DNA from: Flavobacterium sp. SLB02 | GTDB lineage: Bacteria > Bacteroidota > Bacteroidia > Flavobacteriales > Flavobacteriaceae | Direction: 5' to 3' | NCBI RefSeq assembly: GCF_009664855.1 | Contig: NZ_CP045928.1 | Span: 2,536,049 to 2,600,048, forward strand | Length of the DNA: 64,000 nt | Shown: one piece after another, positions 36,461-46,200 of the stretch | Layout of the letters: the number at the start of each line of letters is the position of its first letter | Position numbering within the stretch: the first letter of the stretch is position 1 | Position numbers and translations under genes: made by a program | The notes under the pieces: model-generated | Seen by the model: the letters and a program-made list of their open reading frames with translations, nothing else | Told to the model about the DNA's origin: nothing | Databases searched by the model: none

Positions 36461-39079
36461 TTAAAATTTAAAATTATAAGAAACTCCAGGTACTAAACCA
36501 TAAATAGACAGTTGTTTGGACTCATTTGCTCCCGTAGTATCATTTTGAGAAAACGTAATCGATGCAGCATTTTGTCTGTTATAAAGATTATAAATACTAA
36601 ATACCCAGTAGCTTTGCCATCCTTGTTTTTTATCCGGTTTAGGCGTATAAGTTGCGCCAATATCCAAGTGATGATATGCAGGAAGTCTGTCTGAATTTCT
36701 CAAGGTATAATTAGGTACATTTCTTCCGCCAAATTCATAATAACCGTTTGGGTACGTTACCGGTTGACCTGATTGCAGGGTAAAATTAGCATTAAACGAC
36801 CATTTAGGATTGAACTCGTAATTGGCAGTAATATTCAGATTATGCAATTTATCGTATCCTGATAAATACCAGCCGCCATTTGCGATACCCGGTTCTTCAG
36901 GAGTTCTTCCCGGCGTTCTTTGTTCAGCTTTAGACAAAGTATACGAAACCCATCCTGTAAAACGACCTGTATTTTTTCTGAACAATAACTCCATACCGTA
37001 TGATCTCGCTTCTCCATTAAGAATATCCTGCTCGATATTGTTGTTACCCAATAAATTTGCACCATCAATGTAATCGATGCGGTTTTTTATTTTTTTATAA
37101 AATAATTCTCCTTCAAATGAATACTCGCGCTCCTTGAAATTCTTGAAATATCCTACTGCATACTGATTCAGTATTTGCGGTTTTGTAAAAGGTCCGCTTG
37201 GTGTCCAGATCGTCATAGGCAACGGAGCACGGGTATTAGACAACATATGAATATATTGCGCCATTCTGTTGTAGCTCGCTTTTACTGAAGTTTCATCATT
37301 AAAAGCATAGGATAATGCCAATCGCGGTTCAAAGTTATCGAACTTACTGATGGTTTTTCCTTTTCCGTAATATTTACTTCCAATTGGGTCTGCTTCTTCG
37401 TAAATATGATATAACGGATTGTATACTACAGATTGTCCATTTTCGTACGTATTGATAGTTTCGTTACCTAAACGCAAAAACGTACTGTAACGAAGACCGT
37501 AACGAAGATTCAGCTTTTCTGTGACCTGATTTTCAACATCAAGATAAGCCGAAGTTTCTAAAGCATATTTTTTATCTAATTGATTGTAATTAAACTGCGA
37601 ATCAACACCATACGGCTGTACAGTTCCCGGATTAAAATCATAGTATAAACCATCAATACCATAGTTCAGTTTAAAATTGTCTGATATCGTGTGGTTCCAG
37701 TTGTATTTAAGCCCGTAGTTGGTGATTTTACTATCCCATTCAAATTTTTGAAATGGTATTTGCAGGTTAAATTTATAATCACTGTAAAAAACAGAAAGGT
37801 TCGTATTTAAGTTGTCCGAAAATTTATGTTTCCAGCTAAACGTTCCCATCGTATTACCGTAAGTACTGGCAAAGAAATTATTAATATCGAATAAATCATT
37901 TCCCATATAACCGGAAAAAGAAATTGTATTATTGGCTCCTAAACGATAATTAAACTTGGCATTAATATCATAAAACATCACAGAACTTGTAATATCAGTC
38001 AGTTTTAAAAATAAATGCGCATAAGAAGCACGTCCTGCAATAATAAACGAGCCAACGTCTTTTTTTAGAGGGCCTTGTACTAAAAGTCGGCTGGATATAA
38101 GTCCGATACCTCCATTTACTTTATACTCATTAAGATCTCCTGTTTGCTGAGTGACATCAAGAACTGATGAAACGCGTCCTCCAAATTTAGACGGAATCCC
38201 TCCTTTGTATAAATCTAATCCGTTTACGATATCTGCATTAAAAATAGAAAAGAAGCCAAACATATGAGAATCCCCATATACCGGAGCACCATCCAAAAGA
38301 ATCAAATTCTGGTCAGCGGCACCTCCACGCACGTTAAAACCTGATGAAGCTTCGCCGGCGTTAGTAACACCGGGCAAAGTCAATAATGATTTTAAAGGAT
38401 CCGGTTCCCCCATAGCAGTCGGAAGTCTTTTAATCTCGGCCATCGAAAGTTTATTCACACTCATTTGAGTATTCTTTACATCAACTGCCTTGCTTGTGGT
38501 GATGACTACCTGTTCCAATTCCTGACTGTCTGACTCCATGTTAAATTTCATTCTTTCATCATCAGAAATCGTAATACGCTTTTCTTTATTTTTCAAACCC
38601 ACATAACTAATCTCAACGGTGTAAGTGCCATTGTCGAGTTCTATAGAAAAATATCCATTCGCATCTGTTGTAGCGCCAGTACCCGCTTCTCTTACATAAA
38701 CATTAGCACCAATAACTGGCTCTCTCTCATCATCAAGAACCTGACCGGTTAGCTTGTTTTTTTTTTTAACCGATGACGCTTTCGTAGTTTTTTGCTTTAC
38801 AAAGATATTATTGCCTACGATCGAGAATTGAACCGATGCACTCTTATTAAGTTCACTGATTAATTCCTTTATTTCGGTATTGTTAAATGTACGTTTTTGG
38901 GTAAAATATTTCTGACTCGTATTAATTTGATCTGTAAAGGCAAATTTAAAATCGGTTTGATTTTCTATCTGCTTAAAAAATTCTTTTAATGTTACAGTCT
39001 GGTCTACCGTTACGGTTACGTTTTGGGAAAACATACACCAACTGAATAAAAAAAAGCATGCTGAAATTATATGCTTCAT
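36461..39079 (-). CDS. TonB-dependent receptor with STN signalling domain
   Basis: An 872-residue outer-membrane receptor. Signal peptide 1-18; STN domain about 20-100 ('TVTLKEFFKQIENQTDFKFAF', 'ELISELNKSASVQFSIVGNN'), the region that contacts FecR-type anti-sigma factors; carboxypeptidase-regulatory-like domain ('LTGQVLDDEREPVIGANVYV'); plug ('GFNVRGGAADQNLILLDGAPVY'); a barrel ending 'GLVPGVSYNFKF'. With the FecR and sigma genes upstream it forms a trans-envelope signalling chain. Substrate unknown; the DUF4249 partner suggests a non-SusCD nutrient such as a peptide or siderophore, but this cannot be read here. Confidence 0.92.
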   Translation of the reverse strand: MKHIISACFFLFSWCMFSQNVTVTVDQTVTLKEFFKQIENQTDFKFAFTDQINTSQKYFTQKRTFNNTEIKELISELNKSASVQFSIVGNNIFVKQKTTKASSVKKKNKLTGQVLDDEREPVIGANVYVREAGTGATTDANGYFSIELDNGTYTVEISYVGLKNKEKRITISDDERMKFNMESDSQELEQVVITTSKAVDVKNTQMSVNKLSMAEIKRLPTAMGEPDPLKSLLTLPGVTNAGEASSGFNVRGGAADQNLILLDGAPVYGDSHMFGFFSIFNADIVNGLDLYKGGIPSKFGGRVSSVLDVTQQTGDLNEYKVNGGIGLISSRLLVQGPLKKDVGSFIIAGRASYAHLFLKLTDITSSVMFYDINAKFNYRLGANNTISFSGYMGNDLFDINNFFASTYGNTMGTFSWKHKFSDNLNTNLSVFYSDYKFNLQIPFQKFEWDSKITNYGLKYNWNHTISDNFKLNYGIDGLYYDFNPGTVQPYGVDSQFNYNQLDKKYALETSAYLDVENQVTEKLNLRYGLRYSTFLRLGNETINTYENGQSVVYNPLYHIYEEADPIGSKYYGKGKTISKFDNFEPRLALSYAFNDETSVKASYNRMAQYIHMLSNTRAPLPMTIWTPSGPFTKPQILNQYAVGYFKNFKEREYSFEGELFYKKIKNRIDYIDGANLLGNNNIEQDILNGEARSYGMELLFRKNTGRFTGWVSYTLSKAEQRTPGRTPEEPGIANGGWYLSGYDKLHNLNITANYEFNPKWSFNANFTLQSGQPVTYPNGYYEFGGRNVPNYTLRNSDRLPAYHHLDIGATYTPKPDKKQGWQSYWVFSIYNLYNRQNAASITFSQNDTTGANESKQLSIYGLVPGVSYNFKF

Positions 39080-39109
39080 GAAATTTTGTATTTTTGAATA
39101 TTATTAAAT

Positions 39110-39130
39110 AGGATAGCTTCACACTATCCT
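39110..39130. promoter_or_regulatory. Inverted repeat between fecR-like and receptor genes
   Basis: Perfect 7-bp arms 'aggatag' (39110-39116) and 'ctatcct' (39124-39130) with a seven-base loop, 31 bases upstream of the receptor ATG. No T-run. It could be an mRNA structure or a regulator site. Confidence 0.5.
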
Positions 39131-39179
39131 GACAATGAGGAGGATGTTTAGTTTCGCGGCTAGTGCATCCTTTTCTTTT

Positions 39180-40028
39180 CTATTGAAAAGTAATCTGTTT
39201 TAAATCTTCATTTATTTCAAAGTTTAGGTTATACATTTCTGATATTAATTCTAGAATCGTTTTTAGATCTTCTTTTTTATTAATGCGTACTGTAATTTTC
39301 TGATTACTATATTCTGCCGGAAGCATTACTTTGTAACCATAATTTGACTCAATATATAGGCTTACATTGCTTAGTTTTTCATCATCAAAATCCATAAATC
39401 TGTTAAACCCGGCTACTACAGCGGTTTCATTTCCGTAAGTAAATTTTTCTCCAGGTTTCAGTATCCATTTTTTATCCTGATTTTTTACATTCATCTGTAC
39501 GCTTCCTTCATAAAGGGCAACCTCTACTCCATTTTGGTTATGTCCTGTAACGGTAAAAGAAGTTCCTAAAACTGTAGTTGTCGTTTCGTTGCAAAGCACC
39601 TGAAAAGGATGTTTTTTGTCTTTTTTTACTTTGAAATAAGCTTCTCCGGAAACTTCAACTTTTCTGTTAACCGCAAAATTATCAGCATAAGCAATTTTAG
39701 AATTCGGGCTTAACTCTACCCTTGAACTATCTGGGAGAACAATACTTTTGATGATAGAGCTGGTATTTTCTATCGTATTTCCGGCAATACTTATATCGGT
39801 ATTATTTACTAAAGACGGACCCTTAAAATAAAGTCCGGTTCCTACCAGAACAAAAAGTAAAATGGCTGCCGCTGCTGCATAATGACGCCAAGGCTTACTC
39901 TGCTTTTTTGGAGCAAACGCCTTTGCCTGGAATTGTTGCCAGGAAACCTCTTTTTCGCTATCAGAATGCGAAATGGGAGTTTCGTCCCAGATTTTTTTTA
40001 ATTCTTCTTCTATTTTTTTTTCATCCAT
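39180..40028 (-). CDS. FecR-family anti-sigma factor
   Basis: A 282-residue inner-membrane protein from the ATG at 40028; the frame runs to 40055, but that start would overlap the preceding small gene by 16 bases. N-terminal cytosolic part binds the sigma factor; one transmembrane helix 'YAAAAAILLFVLVGTGLYF'; periplasmic FecR domain with 'IVLPDSSRVELSPNSKIAY', 'EVSGEAYFKVKKDKKHPFQV', 'VLGTSFTVTGHNQNGVEV'; and C-terminal DUF4974 ('ITVRINKKEDLKTILELIS'). It transmits the signal from the STN receptor to the ECF sigma factor. Confidence 0.9.
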   Translation of the reverse strand: MDEKKIEEELKKIWDETPISHSDSEKEVSWQQFQAKAFAPKKQSKPWRHYAAAAAILLFVLVGTGLYFKGPSLVNNTDISIAGNTIENTSSIIKSIVLPDSSRVELSPNSKIAYADNFAVNRKVEVSGEAYFKVKKDKKHPFQVLCNETTTTVLGTSFTVTGHNQNGVEVALYEGSVQMNVKNQDKKWILKPGEKFTYGNETAVVAGFNRFMDFDDEKLSNVSLYIESNYGYKVMLPAEYSNQKITVRINKKEDLKTILELISEMYNLNFEINEDLKQITFQ

Positions 40029-40039
40029 TGCTTGGGGCA

Positions 40040-40249
40040 TTATATTTTTTGACAATAAAATCCTTGTTTATTAAAAACACCGTAAACCATTTCCTTGATA
40101 TCTCTGTTAGTTTCGATTCTTAGAATATGATTATTATTTTCTAAGTCGAATTTCATGATACAATCAGAAATAATAAACTGCAGAAGCACTACAATAAAGC
40201 TTGCATCTTCTTTGGTTGTAACATCTGTTTTATACGATTCGATATGCAT
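40040..40249 (-). CDS. Small protein between sigma factor and FecR
   Basis: A 69-residue ORF starting at the ATG at 40249 and ending just before the chosen FecR start. The open frame extends further upstream into the sigma gene, but that part is a shadow. 'MHIESYKTDVTTKEDASFIV' and 'KFDLENNNHILRIETNRDIK' give a beta-alpha-beta-beta-alpha pattern like small ferredoxin-fold (HMA-like) proteins, without a CxxC metal motif. Unusual between a sigma and its anti-sigma gene; it might regulate the pair. No known function. Confidence 0.6.
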   Translation of the reverse strand: MHIESYKTDVTTKEDASFIVVLLQFIISDCIMKFDLENNNHILRIETNRDIKEMVYGVFNKQGFYCQKI

Positions 40250-40295
40250 TTTATGTTCCTGTTTATTAGTATAACAAACGAGAACACAAAAGTTC

Positions 40296-40817
40296 CTAAT
40301 GCTCTTCGATTTTTTTTCGAATAAATTTACTGGCAAGGTAAATATGATTGGCAATTGTCTTTTCAGAAAGATCTGTAATTGCTGCAATCTCCTTATAGCT
40401 AAGGTTTTCCAGTTTATGTAAAGTAAATATTTTTTGTTGCTGTTCCGGAAGAAGATTGATGAAATTATGCAGTTTTTCTCTTCTTTCTTCAAAAATTATG
40501 GTTTCTGTATCCTCAGTTTCCATTTTTTCGAACCCGGGATCAAGCTGAATTATTTTATTTTCTCTGTTAACGTGATTGAGAATGATATTCTTGCATATCG
40601 TAAACAATTGTTTATCGAATAAAACGTCTTCATTAAGTAATTCTCTTTTATTATACAATCTTAAAAAAGTTTCCTGAACAAAATCCTGCGGGGTCAGCAC
40701 TGTAAAATCGAAACGTCTGGCAATGTTTATCAGTTTATCGTAGTAATTGAGATATACTTCTTTGAAAGAAGCCTCATTACCTTTTTTTAAACTTAATATA
40801 AACTTCTTGTTGTCCAT
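40296..40817 (-). CDS. ECF sigma-70 family factor
   Basis: A 173-residue sigma factor. The frame opens at 40931, but the ATG at 40817 (MDNKKFILSLKKGNEASF) gives the normal ECF length and N-terminus. Region 2: 'YYDKLINIARRF' and 'PQDFVQETFLRLYNKR'; region 4 HTH: 'LLPEQQQKIFTLHKLENLSY', 'KEIAAITDLSEKTIANHIYL'. It should direct transcription of the receptor operon when FecR releases it. Head of the set sigma, small protein, FecR, receptor, DUF4249. Confidence 0.9.
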   Translation of the reverse strand: MDNKKFILSLKKGNEASFKEVYLNYYDKLINIARRFDFTVLTPQDFVQETFLRLYNKRELLNEDVLFDKQLFTICKNIILNHVNRENKIIQLDPGFEKMETEDTETIIFEERREKLHNFINLLPEQQQKIFTLHKLENLSYKEIAAITDLSEKTIANHIYLASKFIRKKIEEH

Positions 40818-41443
40818 AAACGCAAATACGATGATTAGTCTTAACTTAAAATACCTAATAATATTGTGTTTTAAGTTGGTCGCTAAGACTTGGTTTTCGT
40901 TACCTTTTTTTAATAAAATTTTAGTTGGCAAAGAACAGAATTTTAATTTACGTTCGTAAACTTTTTTAAGAATTTTAGTTTCTCAATTACAAAAGAATAA
41001 TTTTAGTTCTTTTATTACGCATAAAACGCATGCAAAAAATCTTAAATAAAATTGATTGTTAGAGGAAAGTAACTTCCTTAATTCTTTTATGTAAGTTTAT
41101 TCTTTTATTTACATTATTTTATTTTTAAAACGGACTTTTAAATTGAAATAACCTGCACTATCACTCTTATTTTTACCAATTTATTCCAGAATTGGATAAT
41201 AGCTTTGCTGTATAATTTATCCTGTTTTTTTTAGTTTTTCTATAGCGCTCCGTCAAATTTTAGAATGCTAATATCTGATTTAAGATCAAATATTTACTAT
41301 TTTATTTCTGAAGATTTAAAGCGAACCCTAAGTAAACTTCTTAAATTAATAGGGCATTTTAAAATTAGAATCAGACTAATAGTTATCTTCCATTCAATGT
41401 TATTAAAACTTAAATTTTTACCATTTTTAGAAAAAATTAAGAA
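40818..41443. other. AT-rich intergenic region upstream of sigma factor and efflux operon
   Basis: Long open frames in it (40747-40959, 41265 onward) are low-complexity AT extensions. No hairpin or clear motif other than the efflux promoter at its right end. It should hold the sigma-gene promoter on the minus strand, which I could not place. Confidence 0.4.
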
Positions 41444-41471
41444 TTGCTTATTTTTCAAATTACTATATTTG
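41444..41471 (+). promoter_or_regulatory. Promoter of the RND efflux operon
   Basis: TTG at 41444-41446, 17 bases, then TATATTTG at 41464-41471: an excellent match to the Bacteroidota -33/-7 pair. It stands 66 bases before the first ATG (41538). Confidence 0.7.
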
Positions 41472-41537
41472 GCGCACTATCAAATTTATCTCCTGTCTTT
41501 TTTAATGAATCCTTTCAGGAGGCGAAGAATATTGTTC

Positions 41538-41900
41538 ATGAAACACTTTAAGTTTTTTTGTCTAGTTTTATTACTCTCGCTTTCTTTTATAAGAAGTACA
41601 GAGTCTAATAGATATCAGCCAGAACTTATTGATTATTGTACTCCGGATAATGTTTCTGCTGATGAAATTCCGTATTTTTTATCTTCAGATTTATCATTAT
41701 CCAAAAATCTGGAAATTCATTTCATAGTAAAAAATAAAATAAAACACAGGGCTACACCTTCGGATAGCACTATACTAAAAACACCTTTTTTTACTAAGAT
41801 CTTACATTACAAAATCTTAGTAAATAAACTAATTTATAGTATAACCACGTTTTATCAAATTCAGTGTCATAGTCACCTGCACTTGTACCAACTTTTCTAG
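41538..41900 (+). CDS. Small secreted protein leading the efflux operon
   Basis: A 120-residue ORF starting at the ATG at 41538; the open frame upstream is AT-rich non-coding sequence that contains the promoter. Signal-like N-terminus 'MKHFKFFCLVLLLSLSFI', then 'YQPELIDYCTPDNVSADEIP'. The end is histidine-rich (QCHSHLHLYQLF). Not a family I recognise. It could be a periplasmic sensor or metal-related accessory, but codon use is AT-rich and a chance ORF cannot be excluded. Confidence 0.5.
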   Translation: MKHFKFFCLVLLLSLSFIRSTESNRYQPELIDYCTPDNVSADEIPYFLSSDLSLSKNLEIHFIVKNKIKHRATPSDSTILKTPFFTKILHYKILVNKLIYSITTFYQIQCHSHLHLYQLF

Positions 41901-42117
41901 ATTTTAATTTATTTTTTAATGTAAAGAACCGCTGTTCTATTGTCTTTTATTTTTAATAAAGGCCACATTACTTATAAAAATATTTCTCAAAAACATGGCA
42001 TAGCTCTTAGGGCTTCTGCCGGCACATCCATTATTTTCCATACTTATTCCCTTGTCTTCCTGTCTATTAATGATCAGGAAGAGAACCTATTTATACACCA
42101 TTTTTTAAAATTTAATC

Positions 42118-43224
42118 ATGAAAATTAAAAACAATTTATTTTTTATCGCCATTTTATCCTTATTCGTTTTAGTCTCGTGCGGAGATAAAACCCAAAAGAA
42201 TGCAGACAAAATAAAAACTCTTCCCGTTTATAAGGTAACTTTAAAAGATACCATCGTTTCCAACCGATTTGTGGCCGATGTGCACGCCAAAAACAATGTA
42301 GAAATTCACGTTAGAATTCCGGGATTACTCGACAAAGTATATGTGAGTGAAGGCCAAAAAGTAAAAAAAGGCCAGCTTTTATTTCAAATAAGCGATGTAG
42401 AACTTCAAATACAACTCTTAAAAGCCCAGGCTGTTTACAAAAGTAGTATGGCCGATTTAAGAATCGCAACCGTAGAGCTGGAACAAGCTCAGACGCTTTT
42501 TAACAAAAAGGTAATTGCTGATAAGGAATTAGAATTATCTAAAGCAAAACATGATGCGGCTTCTGCCAAAGTAGCTCACGCTTCCGCGGAAAAAAAAGCG
42601 ATCACCCAACAGATTAGTTTTGCTACAATACGTGCGCCGTTTGACGGTACAGTGGACCGAATTCCGTTTAAAGAAGGAAGTCTGGTCGAAAACGGATCTT
42701 TACTTACAACTGTTTCACAATTAGACGATGTTTACGCGTATTTCTCTATTCCTGAGAATACCTATTTCCAGATGATGGAAGACAAAACCCTTCATACACA
42801 AGGTGATATAAAACTTGTATTGCCCAACGGAATAGTTTACGATCAAAAAGGAGAACTAAAAACCGCCGACGGAGATATTGACAGACAAACAGGCTCTATT
42901 CAATACAAAGCAAAATTTCATAATCCGCAGGGATTTATCAAACACGGAACTTCAGGAAAACTGATTATTTCAGAACCCAAAACCAATGCGATTATAATTC
43001 CGCAAAAAGCTGTTTTTTCTATTCAGGATAAACAATTCGTATTTCTGGTGGGCAAAGAAGGCATTGTAAAAATGACCAACGTCACCATTGGAAGTACTCT
43101 TGACGATGTATACATTTTAAACAAAGGGCTAAAAAATAACGATTTAATTGTTCAGGAAGGCATTCAGTCTTTGCGTGACGGAGATAAAATCAATATAAAA
43201 GAAACCCAAAACGCAACCCTGTAA
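42118..43224 (+). CDS. RND efflux periplasmic adaptor lipoprotein
   Basis: A 368-residue membrane-fusion protein. Lipoprotein signal with 'LFVLVSC' (Cys about 21). Barrel-sandwich halves 'VEIHVRIPGLLDKVYVSEGQ' and 'SFATIRAPFDGTVDRIPFKE'; coiled-coil hairpin between them ('AVYKSSMADLRIATVELEQA', 'KAKHDAASAKVAHASAEKKA'); beta-barrel and C-terminal domain to 'LRDGDKINIKET'. It bridges the inner-membrane pump and the outer-membrane channel. Part of a three-gene set with 28 and 3-bp gaps. Confidence 0.92.
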   Translation: MKIKNNLFFIAILSLFVLVSCGDKTQKNADKIKTLPVYKVTLKDTIVSNRFVADVHAKNNVEIHVRIPGLLDKVYVSEGQKVKKGQLLFQISDVELQIQLLKAQAVYKSSMADLRIATVELEQAQTLFNKKVIADKELELSKAKHDAASAKVAHASAEKKAITQQISFATIRAPFDGTVDRIPFKEGSLVENGSLLTTVSQLDDVYAYFSIPENTYFQMMEDKTLHTQGDIKLVLPNGIVYDQKGELKTADGDIDRQTGSIQYKAKFHNPQGFIKHGTSGKLIISEPKTNAIIIPQKAVFSIQDKQFVFLVGKEGIVKMTNVTIGSTLDDVYILNKGLKNNDLIVQEGIQSLRDGDKINIKETQNATL

Positions 43225-43252
43225 TTAGTATACATATTTAAAAGATTTCACA

Positions 43253-46200
43253 ATGATAGAAATGTTTATCAAAAGAAAAATATTATCATTAATCATCTCG
43301 GTTATGATAGTACTTTTAGGATTACTGGCTTTGTTTCAGCTTCCTATTACCCAGTTTCCGGATATTGTACCGCCGTCTGTAACGGTTACGGCAAAATATA
43401 CGGGAGCCAATGCGGAGGTTTCTGCCAATGCTGTGGCGCTTCCGCTGGAACGTGCCATAAACGGTGTTCCCGGAATGACGTATATGTCAACGGTAACTTC
43501 AAACGATGGTTTAACACTGATTCAGGTTTTCTTTGAAGTAGGAACCGATCCCGATTTAGCGGCTGTAAACGTTCAGAACCGTGTAACGACAATACTTGAC
43601 GAACTTCCCGAAGAAGTAATTCGTGCCGGAGTTACCACCGAAAAAGAGGTAAACAGTATGCTGATGTATCTGAATATTACCAGTACCGATAAAACTCAGG
43701 ATGAACAGTTTATCTTCAATTTTACGGATATTAATATTCTTCAGGAATTAAAACGTATTGATGGTGTCGGACGTGCTGAAATTATGGGGCAAAAAGAATA
43801 TTCCATGCGTGTATGGCTGGATCCGCAAAAGATGCTTTCGTATAATATTTCGGCAAATGAAGTGATCAGTTCCCTTCAAAAACAAAACATTTCTGCCGCT
43901 CCGGGTAAAGTGGGTGAAGGATCAGGACAATTGGACAATCAGCTGCAATATGTAATTAAATACGGCGGAAAATTCTTTGAACCCAAACAATATGAAGAAA
44001 TTCCACTAAGAGCCAATTCAGATGGAACTATCTTACGATTAAAAGACATTTCGAACATTGAATTTGGTTCGATGAGCTACGGAATGGTTTCTAAAACCGA
44101 CGGAAAACCTTCGGCTTCTATTATGTTGAAACAGCGTCCGGGCTCTAATGCTTCTGAAGTTATTGCCAGTGTAAAAGAAAAAATGGCAGAACTAAAAGGA
44201 ACTTCTTTTCCTCCGGGAATGGATTATAATATTGCCTATGACGTTTCGCGTTTCCTTGATGCTTCTATCGACGAAGTTTTAAAAACACTTATCGAAGCCT
44301 TTATTCTGGTGGCTTTTGTAGTTTTTATCTTCCTGCAAGACTGGCGTTCGACTTTAATTCCGGTTTTGGCCGTTCCCGTTGCCTTAATTGGCTCGTTTAC
44401 TTTTATGTCGATGATGGGATTCTCGATCAATCTGTTAACTCTTTTTGCTCTAGTTCTTTCTATCGGAATTGTGGTCGATAATGCCATTGTCGTCGTCGAA
44501 GCCGTTCACGTAAAAATTTCCGAAGAACATATGGATCCTCTGCCCGCCACGATCAGCGCCATGAAAGAAATTAGCGGAGCCGTTATTGCCATTACTATTG
44601 TTATGGCTGCCGTATTTATTCCTGTAGCTTTCCTGAGCGGTCCGGTTGGGGTTTTCTACAGGCAATTCTCGTTAACCATGGCGATTAGTATTGTAATTTC
44701 CGGAATCAACGCTCTTACGCTTACTCCGGCTTTATGTGCGATTATGCTAAAAGCACACGATCCTAATAAACAAAAAACATCTTTGCTTGACAGGTTCTTC
44801 CACCGATTCAATAAATGGTTTGACAATATTACTTCTAAATACATTAGAGTACTGGTAAAATTTGCCGATCGTACTTCGATTACGGTTGGATTATTGGTTT
44901 TATTCTGTTTGTTTACCTGGGGAACGAGCAAGTTTCTTCCATCTGGATTTATTCCGTCTGAAGATCAGGGAATGGTCTATGTAAACGTAACCACACCACA
45001 AGGAGCAACGGTGGAACGTACTGAAAAAGCATTAGACGAAGTAACGCGTCTTGCCAAAGAAATAAACGGAGTTGACAACGTAACAACACTTGCCGGATAC
45101 AGCATTGTAACCGAAATCGCGGGAGCTTCCTACGGAATGGGAATGATCAATTTGAAAGACTGGAAAGAACGCGATATTTCGGTAAACGAATTTATTGCCA
45201 AACTAACTGAGAAAACAAAAGGTATCAACGATGCGCAAATCGAAATTTTTGCACCGCCAACGGTTCCGGGATTTGGTAATACCAGTGGTTTTGAACTTCG
45301 TTTGCTCGACAAATCAGGTGGAACCATTAATAATACCGATGAAGTAACCAAAAACTTTATTAAGGAACTTAACGCTTCTCCGGAAATACAAAATTCTTTT
45401 ACCAGTTTTGATGCTACTTTCCCCCAGTATTTAGTTCATATTGATTATGATCTGGCGGCTAAAAAAGGAATTTCTGTAGACAATGCCATGGCGACTTTAC
45501 AGACCATGCTGGGTTCATTTTATGCGACCAACTTTATTCGTTTCTCTCAAATGTATAAAGTAATGGTTCAGGCAAGTCCGCAGTTTAGAAAAAATCCGGA
45601 AAGCATTCTGGATATGTATTTGAAGAATGATGCAGGCGAAATGGTTCCGTTTTCGACTTTTATAAAACTGGAACGCGTTTACGGACCAGAAGTTTTAACG
45701 CGATATAATATGTACATGTCGGCAATGATCAACGGGGAACCTGCTGAAGGTTACAGTTCCGGAGATGCTATTGCGGCGGTAGAAAAAATCGCTGCCGAAA
45801 AACTCCCAAGCCGTTTTGAACTCGAATGGTCCGGAATGACGCGTGAAGAAATTCTCTCCGGAAACCAAACCATTTACATTTTTGCCTTATGTATTTTGTT
45901 TGTTTATCTATTGTTGGCTGCACAATACGAAAGTTTACTGCTTCCGTTTCCGGTGCTTTTAAGTCTGCCAGTGGGTGTTTTTGGTTCTTACCTTGCCCTG
46001 TTAATGGTGGGCTTAGACAACAATATTTACGCCCAGGTGGCACTCGTCATGCTAATTGGTCTGCTCGCCAAAAATGCCATCCTGATTGTGGAGTTTGCCA
46101 TGGCACAAAACAAATTAGGACGCGAAATTACCCAGGCAGCAATCGAAGGCGCAAGACTTCGTTTCAGGCCCATTCTTATGACCTCATTTGCTTTTATTGC

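Noticed and set aside
40250..40492. N-terminal extension of the small ORF upstream of FecR
   Set aside because: This part is antiparallel-free but out-of-frame shadow of the sigma-factor gene on the same strand; only the part from 40249 is credible.
41265..41537. N-terminal extension of the ORF before the efflux genes
   Set aside because: It contains the consensus promoter at 41444-41471 and low-complexity AT sequence; the ATG at 41538 with a signal peptide is preferred.
41940..42128. 62-codon ORF before the efflux adaptor
   Set aside because: Overlaps the adaptor start, no motif, no start context.
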